A DNA stretch of 64,000 nucleotides. Origin: Luteibacter aegosomatissinici. GTDB taxonomy: Bacteria > Pseudomonadota > Gammaproteobacteria > Xanthomonadales > Rhodanobacteraceae. Each line of letters opens with the position of its first letter. Position 1 is the stretch's first letter. Under the pieces are notes generated by a model, which saw only the letters and a list, made by a program, of their open reading frames with translations, was not told the DNA's origin and ran no database searches. The stretch covers positions 3,162,001-3,226,000 of the forward strand of contig NZ_CP095742.1 of the NCBI RefSeq assembly GCF_023078495.1, in the 5' to 3' direction. The position numbers were made by a program, and so were the translations under genes. This document shows positions 37,582 through 49,159 of the stretch, one piece after another.

Positions 37582-37917
37582 ATGAAAGCGCCGAACCTCA
37601 TCGCACTGACCGCTTCTATCCTGATCGCCGGCACCAGCGTGTTCGCCCTGCGCTCCTTCGATGACCGCGCTGCCGATATGGTCGCCGCGCCCCACTTCGT
37701 CAACGGTGTGCGCGTTGTTGACCTCCCCGCCCTCGAGGTGCGGCCCACCGACGCCGATGTGCGCGAAGCCGCCCTCCTGAGCGAGGCCACCCTGGATTCA
37801 GCAGCCGCCGCGCTGCGGCGTAGTGCCGAAGACCGCGCGGCTGCACTTATCAGCGCACAGCTCGCCATGCCCTACTATTCGTTTGGCAATGCACTGAGCC
37901 ACACGGCGAAGGAATGA
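37582..37917 (+). CDS. small exported protein, paralogue of 37343 gene
   Basis: 111 residues with GGAG upstream of the ATG. An N-terminal hydrophobic segment (LIALTASILIAGTSVFAL) is followed by APHFVNGVRVVDLPALEV and PTDADVREAAL. This matches the mature part of the preceding small protein (NG-x-x-V-x-x-L, DAD). An alanine-rich helical tail follows (ATLDSAAAALRRSAEDRAAALISAQ). The stop TGA overlaps or nearly touches the repressor gene start. It is probably anchored in the inner membrane with the tail in the periplasm. Function unknown. Confidence 0.72.
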   Translation: MKAPNLIALTASILIAGTSVFALRSFDDRAADMVAAPHFVNGVRVVDLPALEVRPTDADVREAALLSEATLDSAAAALRRSAEDRAAALISAQLAMPYYSFGNALSHTAKE

Positions 37918-37922
37918 ATTAC

Positions 37923-38297
37923 ATGTCCATCACCTGGAACGACAGCGTCCCGATTTACCGCCAGCTCCGCGAACGCGTGGTGGCGATGATCCTGGACGGC
38001 GCCTTGAATGAAGGCGACCCGCTGCCGTCGGTGCGCCAGGTCGCGGGGGATTTTCAGATCAACCCGCTGACCGTTTCCAAGGCGTACCAGGAGCTGGTCG
38101 ACGAACAACTGGTTGAGAAACGGAGGGGTCTTGGCATGTTCGTGATCGATGGAGCGCGCGATGCGCTGCTCAAGAGTGAAAGGGAGCGCTTTTTGCGCGA
38201 AGAGTGGCCGGCCTTGTTCGCCCGCCTGCAGCGCATGGGCCTCGACCTGAAAACCCTAATGCGTGAAGCCCCGGGCTCCACGGAGGATCCGTCATGA
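37923..38297 (+). CDS. YtrA-type GntR transcriptional repressor
   Basis: A 124-residue GntR-family regulator of the YtrA subfamily. The winged helix-turn-helix shows VPIYRQLRERVVAMILDGAL, GDPLPSVRQVAGDFQINPLT and VSKAYQELVDEQLVEKRRG. There is only a short C-terminal helical extension (about 45 residues) instead of a ligand domain, as in YtrA proteins. The start at 37923 has AAGGA upstream; an ATG at 37914 overlapping the previous stop is the alternative. It overlaps the ABC ATPase gene by 4 bp (ATGA). YtrA repressors control adjacent ABC transporters, often in response to cell-wall antibiotics. Confidence 0.92.
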   Translation: MSITWNDSVPIYRQLRERVVAMILDGALNEGDPLPSVRQVAGDFQINPLTVSKAYQELVDEQLVEKRRGLGMFVIDGARDALLKSERERFLREEWPALFARLQRMGLDLKTLMREAPGSTEDPS

Positions 38298-39151
38298 CAG
38301 CGGTCGTCACCGCCAATGGCCTGACCAAGCGCTTCAAGAATTCGGTAGCACTGGATGGCGCCACGTTCCAGATCGAATCCGGCCGCATCGTGGGGCTGAT
38401 CGGCCCGAACGGCGCCGGCAAGACCACCGCACTGAAGGCGATCCTGGGCCTGACCACCTTCGATGGCCACCTGAGCGTACTGGGCCTGGATCCCCGCAAG
38501 GATCGCGATAAGCTGATGGAGCAGGTGTGCTTCATCGCCGATGTGGCGGTGCTGCCGCGCTGGCTGAAGGTCCGCGATGCCGTGGATTTCGTCGCCAACA
38601 CCCACCCCCGCTTCGACCGCGCCAAGTGCGATGCCTTCCTGGCCCGCACCAAGCTGCAGCCGCAGCAGAAGGTGAAGCAGCTTTCCAAGGGCATGATCGT
38701 GCAGCTGCACCTGGCACTGGTGATGTCGATCGACGCCAAGCTACTGGTGCTGGATGAGCCGACGCTGGGCCTGGATATCCTTTATCGCAAGCAGTTCTAC
38801 CAGAGCCTCCTGGAAGACTACTTCGACGAGGAAAAGACCATCCTGGTCACCACCCACCAGGTCGAGGAGATCGAACACATCCTCACCGACCTGATGTTCA
38901 TACGCGACGGCAAGATCGTGCTCGATACCGACATGGATAGCCTGGGCGAGCGCTTCTCCGAAGTACTGGTCAGCGCGGAACTTGCCGCGGCAGCCCGCCA
39001 GCTCAACCCGCTGGATGAGCGCCAGGTGTTCGGCAAGAGCATCTTCCTCTTCGACAACGTCAGCCGCCCGCAGCTTGAAAGCCTGGGCGAGGTGCGGCGC
39101 CCGTCGATCGGCGACCTGTTCGTCGCCACCATGAAGGGTACCTACGCATGA
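38294..39151 (+). CDS. ABC transporter ATPase
   Basis: A 285-residue ABC ATP-binding subunit. Walker A is GPNGAGKTTALKAIL, the signature region is QLSKGMIVQLHLALVMS (SKGM replacing the usual SGGQ), and Walker B is LLVLDEPTLGLD with the H-loop in TTHQVEEIEH. It is similar to the YtrB/YhcH-type ATPases found with YtrA regulators. It overlaps both flanking genes by 4 bp, which implies tight co-translation. With the permease it forms a transporter of unknown substrate, probably acting on envelope-targeting compounds or peptides. Confidence 0.93.
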   Translation: MTAVVTANGLTKRFKNSVALDGATFQIESGRIVGLIGPNGAGKTTALKAILGLTTFDGHLSVLGLDPRKDRDKLMEQVCFIADVAVLPRWLKVRDAVDFVANTHPRFDRAKCDAFLARTKLQPQQKVKQLSKGMIVQLHLALVMSIDAKLLVLDEPTLGLDILYRKQFYQSLLEDYFDEEKTILVTTHQVEEIEHILTDLMFIRDGKIVLDTDMDSLGERFSEVLVSAELAAAARQLNPLDERQVFGKSIFLFDNVSRPQLESLGEVRRPSIGDLFVATMKGTYA

Positions 39152-40110
39152 AAAGCTTCTACTGGCTGGTGAAGCGCGAGTTCTGGGAACACAAGGGCGG
39201 CTTCGTCACCGCACCCATCGTGGCGGGCCTGATCGCCCTGGTGCTCAACGTCATGCTCCTGATCACTGCCGAGGTCCTCGGCAAGCGCTGGGCGGGCACC
39301 GACAACCACTTCAACACGAACTTCGACGGCGCATTCAAGCCCGACAACCTGGTGCAGGCCGGGGCCGTCCTGGACATGACCCTGTACGGCGTCACGTTCC
39401 TGATCCTGGGCGTCATGGCGATCGTGGTGTTCTTCTACTGCCTCGGCGCACTGTATGACGACCGCCGCGATCGCAGCATCCTGTTCTGGAAGTCGCTGCC
39501 GTTGTCGGATACGAACACGGTCCTGTCCAAGGCGGCGAGCGCGGTAGTCGTGGCTCCGGCCATCGCGGTGGTCACCGGTGTCATCGCCGGCCTGCTCCTG
39601 ATGATCGTGGTCTCCATCTTCGCGACGTTCCACGGCGTGCCGGCCTGGCGCCTGCTGATGGAAGCCCATCCGTTCCGCGTCGTCTTCACCCTGCTCGCCC
39701 TGCTCCCGCTGTATGCGATCTGGGCCCTGCCCACCCTGGGCTGGCTGATGCTCTGCTCCGCCTGGGCCCGCAGCAAGCCGTTCCTCTGGGCCATTGCCCT
39801 CCCGATTGGCGCTGGCATCGTCGTCAGCTGGTTCGGCCTGATGGGCTTGTTCAACCGCGGCAGCAGCTGGTTCTGGTCGAACGTGGTGGGCCGCCTGCTG
39901 GGCAGCCTGGTGCCGGGTGGCTGGGTTGGCCAGAACAACGAGCTGGTGATCATGCACGGCCACGACGATCCGGCCTCGGTGCTGCAGAGCCTGGACCTGG
40001 CGTACCACTACAGCGCCCTGGCCAATCCCTCGACATGGGTGGGCGCTATCGCCGGTGTGCTGATGATCGCCGGTGCGATATGGTTCCGCCGCTGGCGCGA
40101 CGATTCCTGA
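39148..40110 (+). CDS. ABC transporter permease of the YtrA-regulated system
   Basis: 320 residues with six predicted transmembrane helices (GFVTAPIVAGLIALVLNVML, GVTFLILGVMAIVVFFYCLG, PAIAVVTGVIAGLLLMIVVS, TLLALLPLYAIWALP, FLWAIALPIGAGIVVSWFGL and AIAGVLMIAGAIWF). The pattern DDRRDRSILFWKSLPLSDTNTVLSK is characteristic of ABC-2-type export permeases. A large periplasmic loop lies between the first two helices. It overlaps the ATPase gene by 4 bp. Substrate unknown. Confidence 0.9.
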   Translation: MKSFYWLVKREFWEHKGGFVTAPIVAGLIALVLNVMLLITAEVLGKRWAGTDNHFNTNFDGAFKPDNLVQAGAVLDMTLYGVTFLILGVMAIVVFFYCLGALYDDRRDRSILFWKSLPLSDTNTVLSKAASAVVVAPAIAVVTGVIAGLLLMIVVSIFATFHGVPAWRLLMEAHPFRVVFTLLALLPLYAIWALPTLGWLMLCSAWARSKPFLWAIALPIGAGIVVSWFGLMGLFNRGSSWFWSNVVGRLLGSLVPGGWVGQNNELVIMHGHDDPASVLQSLDLAYHYSALANPSTWVGAIAGVLMIAGAIWFRRWRDDS

Positions 40111-40133
40111 TCGGACCCTGATCGGACCCACGC

Positions 40134-40155
40134 GACGGCCTCTTCGGAGGCCGTC
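40134..40155. terminator. 9-bp-stem TTCG hairpin between permease and serine hydrolase
   Basis: GACGGCCTC, loop TTCG, GAGGCCGTC. A very stable UUCG-capped hairpin without a T run, 24 bp after the permease stop and 6 bp before the AAGGAG of the next gene. It may reduce read-through or protect the upstream mRNA. Confidence 0.6.
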
Positions 40156-40173
40156 TCTACAAGGAGAGGTGTG

Positions 40174-41355
40174 ATGCTGCGTTCGATGCTGCTTGCGGCC
40201 GCGATGGCCACCGCCTTCCCCGCCATGGCCGCCGATGACCCCGTGCCTGGCCTCATGAAAGCCGCCGATGTACCGGGCCTTGCAATAGCCGTTATCCGTA
40301 ACGGGAAAGTCGTTTCGGTCAAGGCGTACGGTTACCGCGACGTCGAAAAGAAGCTGCCACTCACCACGGATACGGTGATGTACGCCGCCTCGCTGACCAA
40401 GGCCGCCTTCGCCTATGCGCTGATGGGGTTGGTTGACGACAAGCGGCTAGACCTGAATGCGAGCATCGCAACCGACCTGCCGAAGCCCTTGCCCGATTAC
40501 GAGAAGTACGCGGACCTGGCCGGCGATGAACGCTGGAAGAAGCTGACCCCCGCCCTGCTTCTGAGCCACCGTTCCGGCTTTCCCAACTTCCGCTTCTGGC
40601 CACCGGGCAAGGATTTCGATGACAAGGCGCCGCTGAAGTTCTACCAGGAGCCCGGCACGAAATACGGATACTCCGGCGAAGGCATCAACCTGCTCCAGTT
40701 CGTCGTGGAGAATGGCAAGGGCATCGACGTGGCGACGCTGATGCAGGATCGCCTGTTCAAGCCGTTCGGCATGGCCCGCACCAGCATGAGCTGGCGCGAT
40801 GACTTTGCCGACAACAACACCATCGGCTATGACATGGATGGCAAGGCCATCCCGCACAAGCAACGCGGCTCGACGCGAGCCGCGGGCTCGATGGACACCA
40901 CGATCCACGACTACGCCAACCTCGTGGCCGCCATGGTTCGCGGTGACGGCCTCTCGAAGGCGGCCTATGCGACCTGGCTGAAGCCAGTCGTTCGCATCCA
41001 CTCCGTGCAGCAGTTCCCGACCATGGGCGCGCCGGATAGCAACGACAACGATTCAATTTCGCTGGGCTACGCCATGGGCGTGGGGACGTTCGATTCACCG
41101 CGCGGCCCAGCGTTCTTCAAGGGAGGCCACGATGACGGCACCAACAACGTCTTCGTGTGCCTGGAGCGGTCGAAGGATTGCGTACTGATCATGAGCAATT
41201 CCTCGCATGCGGAGTCGATCTTCCCTGCACTGCTTGACGCCACGCTGGGGAAGACCTGCTTTCCGTGGTACTGGGAGGGGTACATCCCCTATGACCAACC
41301 CGGGTTGAAGGGACAGCCCGTTGTGCCGAATGCGCACCCGGCCTGCCCTCGATGA
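40174..41355 (+). CDS. serine hydrolase, beta-lactamase/class C fold, exported
   Basis: A 393-residue exported serine hydrolase of the beta-lactamase/EstB/D-aminopeptidase group. The start at 40174 has AAGGAG seven bases upstream. The signal peptide (MLRSMLLAAAMATAFPAMAA) is followed by a SxxK motif in YAASLTKAAF, a tyrosine in KYGYSGEGINLLQ (YSG in place of YxN), and a C-terminal GGHDDGTNN in the KTG/HxG position. Such proteins are usually esterases or peptidases rather than resistance enzymes. It is separated from the ABC operon by a stable hairpin, so co-regulation is possible but uncertain. Confidence 0.88.
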   Translation: MLRSMLLAAAMATAFPAMAADDPVPGLMKAADVPGLAIAVIRNGKVVSVKAYGYRDVEKKLPLTTDTVMYAASLTKAAFAYALMGLVDDKRLDLNASIATDLPKPLPDYEKYADLAGDERWKKLTPALLLSHRSGFPNFRFWPPGKDFDDKAPLKFYQEPGTKYGYSGEGINLLQFVVENGKGIDVATLMQDRLFKPFGMARTSMSWRDDFADNNTIGYDMDGKAIPHKQRGSTRAAGSMDTTIHDYANLVAAMVRGDGLSKAAYATWLKPVVRIHSVQQFPTMGAPDSNDNDSISLGYAMGVGTFDSPRGPAFFKGGHDDGTNNVFVCLERSKDCVLIMSNSSHAESIFPALLDATLGKTCFPWYWEGYIPYDQPGLKGQPVVPNAHPACPR

Positions 41356-41473
41356 TCGAGCCGTAGACCGTTTGGCCACTTGCAGGGCACTTCCCGCGCC
41401 CGTACAACCGGAACCTTCGTGGCGGGATGCCGCGGCTGGGGGAATCCGGTGATCATTGGCGGGGAGATCCACC

Positions 41474-44400
41474 ATGACCGATTCAGCAGGGGCGGCGGCG
41501 CAAGCCACGGTCGCACCGCACGAGCGTGATGCGCTGAACGAGCGGCGCAGGAAGGCGGGCTTGCCGGACGACCGGCCAACCACCGGGCTGGCGTTTTCTG
41601 GCGGCGGCATTCGCAGCGCCACGTTTTGCCTCGGCGTCCTGCGGGCACTGGCAAGGCACGGCCTGGTCCGCCGCTTCGACTACCTCTCGACCGTGTCGGG
41701 CGGTGGTTATGCAGGGTCGGCCTTTGGCCGGCTATTCCATGGCGGGCCCGGCGGCGATGCCAAGGCGGTGGAAGATGGCCTCGCCCGCGACGACACCTCC
41801 TTCCTGTGGTGGCTGCGCAACAACGGGCGCTTCCTTGCGCCGGCGGGCGCAGGCGACCTTTTCCAGACATGGGCGACACAACTGCGCGGATTCATCGCGA
41901 CGCAGGTGGAGGTGGCCGTGCTGGCCATCGTGCTGGCCTGCCTCATCACGTTGCCCCACCTGATCTACACCGCATTGCCCGAGGATGGCTGGTCACTGCC
42001 CGTGGTTGTCAGCCTGTGGTGGTGGCTGCTTCCGGTTCCCGCTGCGCTGGCGGCTATCGCTTGCTACGGTTACTGGTTCCTCGGGCGAATCAGTGTCGCC
42101 GGCATCATCACCGCGATAGCGGCGGGGTTTGCATGCCTCGCCCTGGCGCAGCGGGCATGGGTCGCCCAGGATGCCGTGGAACAGGGGCTGTGGACCGCCT
42201 GCGCCATCTTCTTCGGGCCATCGCCCGTCGCGTGGATCGTGGCGCGGGTCAGTTCCGCGCTGCGCACGGAAGAAGCCAACCGGGTGCGCTATGCGCATGC
42301 CTTCACAAGGTTCCTCGGTCTTTTTGCACTGCTCGCCCTGCTCGGCGGCATCGACATGTTCAGCTGGTACATCCGCTCGCGGCTGGGCAACCTGCATCCG
42401 GGCGTGGGGCTTTTCACCAGCGCGGGTATCGCCACTGTACTGCTGGCCGTCGTGCGCGCCGTGATGCCCCTTGCCGGCAACGGCGGCAAAGCGGGAACCA
42501 AGCTACCCGCAGGCACCATCGCGCAGGTGCTCGGCATCATCACGCTCGCGCTGATCGTGGTGTTCTGGACCACGATCTTCCAGTTTCTCGTGTTCCCACC
42601 CAACCAGGCAGGCTACGGCCTGTTCCAGCACGCATGGCTGCGCTGGTGCGCCGCCGCGCTGGTCGTCGCCGTATACCTTTTGATGAACGGGCGCTCGATG
42701 GCCCAGCTCAACCAATCTTCGCTACACCTGTTTTATCGCTCACGCCTGGCCCGCACGTATGTTGCCGTGGGCAATGCCCCGGTGACTGGCGTCGATGCAC
42801 GTACGCGCTTTCCTTCGCCCATCCTGGCCGCGACGACGCGCGACACGACCGAAAACGTCGTCAAAGTCACCGAGTTGCTGCCGGGTGATGACGTACCCCT
42901 TACCGACTACGCACCCCACCGATTTGGCGGCCCCATCCACCTGGTGAATTGCTGCATCAACCAGACGGTCGATGACCGGACCGGCACATACAACGCGGAC
43001 CGCAAGGGCGTCAGCCTCTCGGTGAGCTCGCTCGGCGTGGAAACCGGCACGCACTCACCCAATGCGGCCGCGATGTCGACGCTTGCCAAAACGACGCTCG
43101 CCGAATGGGTGGCCATCTCTGGCGCCGCGGTCGGCTCGGGCATGGGGTCGCTCACCCAATCCGGCACGGCCGCGCTGCTATTCCTTAGCGGGTTGCGCCT
43201 GGGTTACTGGCAGCGCAACCTGGCCAGCGAGCCACCGCCGCGACGTGGCGTGGTCGCGAAGTACCAGGCACTGCTCCGCGAAATGCTGGCCCGTTTTCCG
43301 GGCCTGCGCGATGCCGACTGGTACTTGAGTGATGGCGGCCATTTCGACAATACCGGTGTCTACGCGCTGCTCAAGCGCCAGCTGAATTTGATCGTACTGG
43401 TGGATTGCGGTGCCGATCCGGATTACCGCTTCGCCGATGTCGAAAACCTCGTACGCAAGGCGCGCATCGATTACGACGCAGGCATCGCGTTCGTCGATCC
43501 GCTCACGCTGGCCAACCTGGCGGGCCCGGCATCATCCTTGTTTGGCACGCCCGATACGATGACCGCCGACCCGGGCCCGGCGCACCTCCTGTTGGCTCGC
43601 ATCACCTATGCGGACCGCAGCCAGGGCACGCTACTGATCGTCAAACCGCGGCTACCCGAAGGGCTGCCACTGGATGTCGCGGGATATGCCGACCGTGAAT
43701 CCACGTTTCCGCAGCAGAGCACATCACAACAGTTCTTCAGCGAATCGCAGTGGGAAAGCTATTGCCAGCTGGGCGTCTGCCTGGGCAGCTCCCTGACCGC
43801 CGATTTGCTCGACAGCGCGCCGACATGGGCGTGGCAAAGCGATGTCGTCGGTACCCAGGCGACGGCACTGACGCCCACGGCGGCACCGCCGAGCCGCTTC
43901 CGGCAGATGGCCACGACCGTGGGCACCTCGATCGGCCTGGGCGCCATTTTCACCGCGGCAATTGCTGGCTGGCAGGCGATCGATGCCGCGCGCAAACAAG
44001 AAGCTGCCGCACAGGCGGTAACCCAGCAGAAGACACAGGAGATTGCCAAACAGGCCATCCACCTCACTACCTTGTTGCAGCCTGGCGCCACGTTCACGAA
44101 GAACGTGGGTGATGAGGTGAAGAGCCTGACCGACGATCTCGCGGCCATCGAACTGCCGGACCGCCTGCGCGACCGCCTCGCCGCACTTGTCGGCCCGTTA
44201 TCCAATGCATGTGACGCAACGGTCGACCCGCCGTTGCAGGCTGACTGCCAGGAGGCGGCGAACGTGCTTTCATGGCAAACCCGCGTACCACAAACACCGT
44301 GGGACCTTGCCATGCGTGATTACGATCGCTGGCGCGACCCAAAGCAGGTACTCAGCGAAAGCGTCGCCGCCACGGGCGACGCATCACCGGCTCCCGCACC

Positions 44401-44995
44401 GCCTCCACCCATGGCGGATGTATCTGCCGTGGCGCCTCCACCGCCGCCGCCCGAAGCCGCACCCGTACCCCCACCACCGGACGTCGCCGCCGGTGCGCCA
44501 GTCACGCCCCCATCGACAGGCGCACAGGAGCCGATGACGACGGCAGCACCGCCGCCGGCCCCAGCCCCGACATCGGCGGAACCAACCGCCACGACCGCAC
44601 CCGCGATGCCATCGCTCCGTGAACTCGAAGATCAGGTAAGGCGCGTGTGTGGCCAGCCCGCACAACCGTTCACCCTTTACACGCAGATCTATGACGAAGG
44701 TAGTCGTGCCCGGGCGAGCGACGTGCTAGCGCAGGTCCAGACGTTGGGTCTCGTGGTTCCCGGCATTGAAAACGTGAGCGCCACCGCATCACGAAACGGC
44801 GCACGCGCCCCGTTCGAATGGCGCGCGCCCACCGTGCTTTACGCATCGGGCGGGGCAGCATGTGCGAATGCCCTCGTGACCTGGGCCAACAACACCCTGC
44901 CCCAGCTTGAACACATCAAGGCCAATGCCGTGGCCCTGCCCCCTGGCACGGGCAAAGCCACGACATTGGAACTGTGGCTACCGCGACGGCGTTAA
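41474..44995 (+). CDS. large membrane patatin-like phospholipase
   Basis: A 1173-residue protein with a patatin hydrolase split around a membrane region. The start at 41474 has GGGGAGATCC upstream. Residues 37-100 hold the oxyanion loop GGGIRS (43-48) and the nucleophile in STVSGGGY (Ser75). About six transmembrane helices lie between roughly residues 150 and 415. The second part of the catalytic domain has DGGHFDNTGVY with the catalytic Asp near residue 620. A further hydrophobic helix and a coiled segment follow near 820-870 (AARKQEAAAQAVTQQKTQEI). A proline-rich linker (about 970-1040) leads to a C-terminal domain of about 130 residues (FTLYTQIYDEGSRARASDVL). Probably an inner-membrane lipase; substrate and role unknown. 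Confidence 0.85.
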   Translation: MTDSAGAAAQATVAPHERDALNERRRKAGLPDDRPTTGLAFSGGGIRSATFCLGVLRALARHGLVRRFDYLSTVSGGGYAGSAFGRLFHGGPGGDAKAVEDGLARDDTSFLWWLRNNGRFLAPAGAGDLFQTWATQLRGFIATQVEVAVLAIVLACLITLPHLIYTALPEDGWSLPVVVSLWWWLLPVPAALAAIACYGYWFLGRISVAGIITAIAAGFACLALAQRAWVAQDAVEQGLWTACAIFFGPSPVAWIVARVSSALRTEEANRVRYAHAFTRFLGLFALLALLGGIDMFSWYIRSRLGNLHPGVGLFTSAGIATVLLAVVRAVMPLAGNGGKAGTKLPAGTIAQVLGIITLALIVVFWTTIFQFLVFPPNQAGYGLFQHAWLRWCAAALVVAVYLLMNGRSMAQLNQSSLHLFYRSRLARTYVAVGNAPVTGVDARTRFPSPILAATTRDTTENVVKVTELLPGDDVPLTDYAPHRFGGPIHLVNCCINQTVDDRTGTYNADRKGVSLSVSSLGVETGTHSPNAAAMSTLAKTTLAEWVAISGAAVGSGMGSLTQSGTAALLFLSGLRLGYWQRNLASEPPPRRGVVAKYQALLREMLARFPGLRDADWYLSDGGHFDNTGVYALLKRQLNLIVLVDCGADPDYRFADVENLVRKARIDYDAGIAFVDPLTLANLAGPASSLFGTPDTMTADPGPAHLLLARITYADRSQGTLLIVKPRLPEGLPLDVAGYADRESTFPQQSTSQQFFSESQWESYCQLGVCLGSSLTADLLDSAPTWAWQSDVVGTQATALTPTAAPPSRFRQMATTVGTSIGLGAIFTAAIAGWQAIDAARKQEAAAQAVTQQKTQEIAKQAIHLTTLLQPGATFTKNVGDEVKSLTDDLAAIELPDRLRDRLAALVGPLSNACDATVDPPLQADCQEAANVLSWQTRVPQTPWDLAMRDYDRWRDPKQVLSESVAATGDASPAPAPPPPMADVSAVAPPPPPPEAAPVPPPPDVAAGAPVTPPSTGAQEPMTTAAPPPAPAPTSAEPTATTAPAMPSLRELEDQVRRVCGQPAQPFTLYTQIYDEGSRARASDVLAQVQTLGLVVPGIENVSATASRNGARAPFEWRAPTVLYASGGAACANALVTWANNTLPQLEHIKANAVALPPGTGKATTLELWLPRRR

Positions 44996-46389
44996 CCGCC
45001 GCCGCCACCGCCCCCATGGATCCCGCCCTTCGTCAGCGCGGCGGGATCCAGCAACTTCGCCAGCTCCGCCTTCGAAAGACCGGTCGTCTCCAGTGCCACC
45101 TCCAAGATCGGGCGTTTCTCCTTGTAGGCCTGCTTGGCGGTGGCCGCGCCCTTCTCGTAACCAATCACCGGGTTGAGCGCGGTGACGAGGATCGGGTTCT
45201 TGTCGAGCGCCTCGCGCACGTGCTCTTCGTTGACCTTGAAGCCAGCAATCGCCTTATCCGCCAACAGGGTGGTGACGTTGGCGAGAATCTCGATCGACTG
45301 CAGCAGGTTGAATGCGATGACCGGCAGCATGACGTTGAGCTGGAAATTGCCCGACTGGCCGGCGATGGCAATGGTGGCGTCGTTGCCGATCACCTGCGCG
45401 GCGACCATGGCGGCGGCTTCCGGGATCACGGGGTTGACCTTGCCCGGCATGATCGACGAGCCCGGCTGCAACGCCGGCAGTTCGATTTCACCAAGGCCCG
45501 CTAGCGGGCCGGAGTTCATCCAGCGCAGGTCGTTGGCGATCTTCATCACCGCCACGGCGAGCGCGCGGAGCTGGCCGGAGAGCTCGACCGGCGCATCCTG
45601 GGCGGCCATGCCCGAGAAATAGTTGTCTGAGGATTCGAACTTCACACCGGTGAGCTTGCCCAGCTCGGTGGCGACGGCCGGGCCGAACTTCGGATCCGCG
45701 TTGATGCCGGTGCCAACGGCACTGCCGCCTTGTGGCAGGCGGCGGGTGCGCTTGAGCGTGTCGCCAATGCGCTCCTCCGCATCGCGGATCTGCGCCGACC
45801 AGCCGGAGAGCTCCTGGCCAAAGGTGATCGGCATGGCATCCATCAGATGGGTGCGGCCGGTCTTTACGACCTTCTTGAGCTCCTTGGCCCGCGTATCAAT
45901 GGTCTTACGCAGGTGCTTCAAGGCCGGCAGCAGCTTTTCGCTGGTGGCGAGGGTCGCGCTGACCAGGATGGCCGTGGGGATCACGTCGTTCGAGCTCTGC
46001 CCCGCGTTGACGTGATCGTTGGGGTGCACCTTGGCGCCCGCGGCCTCGGCAAGGTGAGCGATCACCTCGTTGGCGTTCATGTTGGAACTGGTGCCTGAGC
46101 CGGTCTGGAACACATCGATCGGGAAGTGCTCATCGACCTCGCCCGCGGCGACCTTGTCGGCGGCGGCGCGGATGGCCTTGGCGGTGGCCTTGTCGAGTTG
46201 ACCGAGCTTCACGTTGGCCTCGGCGGCCGCAGCCTTGACCAGGCCCAGGGCCCGGATGAACTCACGCGGCATGGTGAGCCCCGAGACCGGGAAATTATCC
46301 ACGGCCCGCTGGGTCTGGGCCCCGTAGAGGGCTTTGGCGGGCACCTTCAACTCGCCCATGCTGTCGCGTTCGGTACGAAACTTGGTCAT
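44992..46389 (-). CDS. fumC: class II fumarate hydratase (FumC)
   Basis: Iron-independent fumarase interconverting fumarate and malate in the TCA cycle. The 465-residue product has TGSGTSSNMNANEVI, NDHVNAGQSSNDVIPTA, TGRTHLMDAMP and the superfamily signature GSSIMPGKVNP. Start at 46389 (MTKFRTERDSMGELKVP) matches the family; the frame extends upstream to 46419. The C-terminus ends in a run of seven glycines (IHGGGGGGG), unusual for the family. The stop codon overlaps that of the convergent patatin gene (shared TTAA), with no terminator visible between them. Confidence 0.96.
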   Translation of the reverse strand: MTKFRTERDSMGELKVPAKALYGAQTQRAVDNFPVSGLTMPREFIRALGLVKAAAAEANVKLGQLDKATAKAIRAAADKVAAGEVDEHFPIDVFQTGSGTSSNMNANEVIAHLAEAAGAKVHPNDHVNAGQSSNDVIPTAILVSATLATSEKLLPALKHLRKTIDTRAKELKKVVKTGRTHLMDAMPITFGQELSGWSAQIRDAEERIGDTLKRTRRLPQGGSAVGTGINADPKFGPAVATELGKLTGVKFESSDNYFSGMAAQDAPVELSGQLRALAVAVMKIANDLRWMNSGPLAGLGEIELPALQPGSSIMPGKVNPVIPEAAAMVAAQVIGNDATIAIAGQSGNFQLNVMLPVIAFNLLQSIEILANVTTLLADKAIAGFKVNEEHVREALDKNPILVTALNPVIGYEKGAATAKQAYKEKRPILEVALETTGLSKAELAKLLDPAALTKGGIHGGGGGGG

Positions 46390-46469
46390 TGCGGTGGAAT
46401 CCGGGTTGTGGGAGCCCAATCACGATAGACCTTTTCCCGTTAATCCGTCATCGCGTCCTGAGCCGGCAC

Positions 46470-46565
46470 CTGTAAGCGCCCACCCGGTGGGTGACGCCGC
46501 TCGCGACCATTCCACAGGCCCTGCCGCGGTATCGCGAGAGATGTCGCCCACAGGGTGGGCTTGTG
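46470..46565. repeat. 94-bp palindromic unit, diverged copy 2
   Basis: Left hairpin GCCCACC-CGG-TGGGT-GAC-like and right GATGTCGCCCAC-AGG-GTGGGC, about 50 bp apart with inner CTCGCGA/TCGCGAG. Located between fumC and the IS110 element. It is more diverged at its ends than the other copies (GTAAGC, GCTTGTG). Confidence 0.7.
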
Positions 46566-46643
46566 TCTTTGCCGCGGCGTAGGCTGATGGGTGAGAGCGG
46601 AGTGCGGCAAGCCGATGATGGCCGGTGCCAGGAGCACGTGTAG

Positions 46644-47690
<1,047 letters not shown>

Positions 47691-47735
47691 TTGCTCCTAC
47701 ACCCAGGGCGGTCCGCTGGTCCCTTGCGGGTATAA

Positions 47736-49142
<1,407 letters not shown>

Positions 49143-49159
49143 CCCGAACGCCCGGGCCC

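Noticed and set aside
40174-41355. antibiotic-resistance class C beta-lactamase
   Set aside because: The YxN position reads YSG and the KTG position differs; the protein fits esterase/peptidase relatives better.
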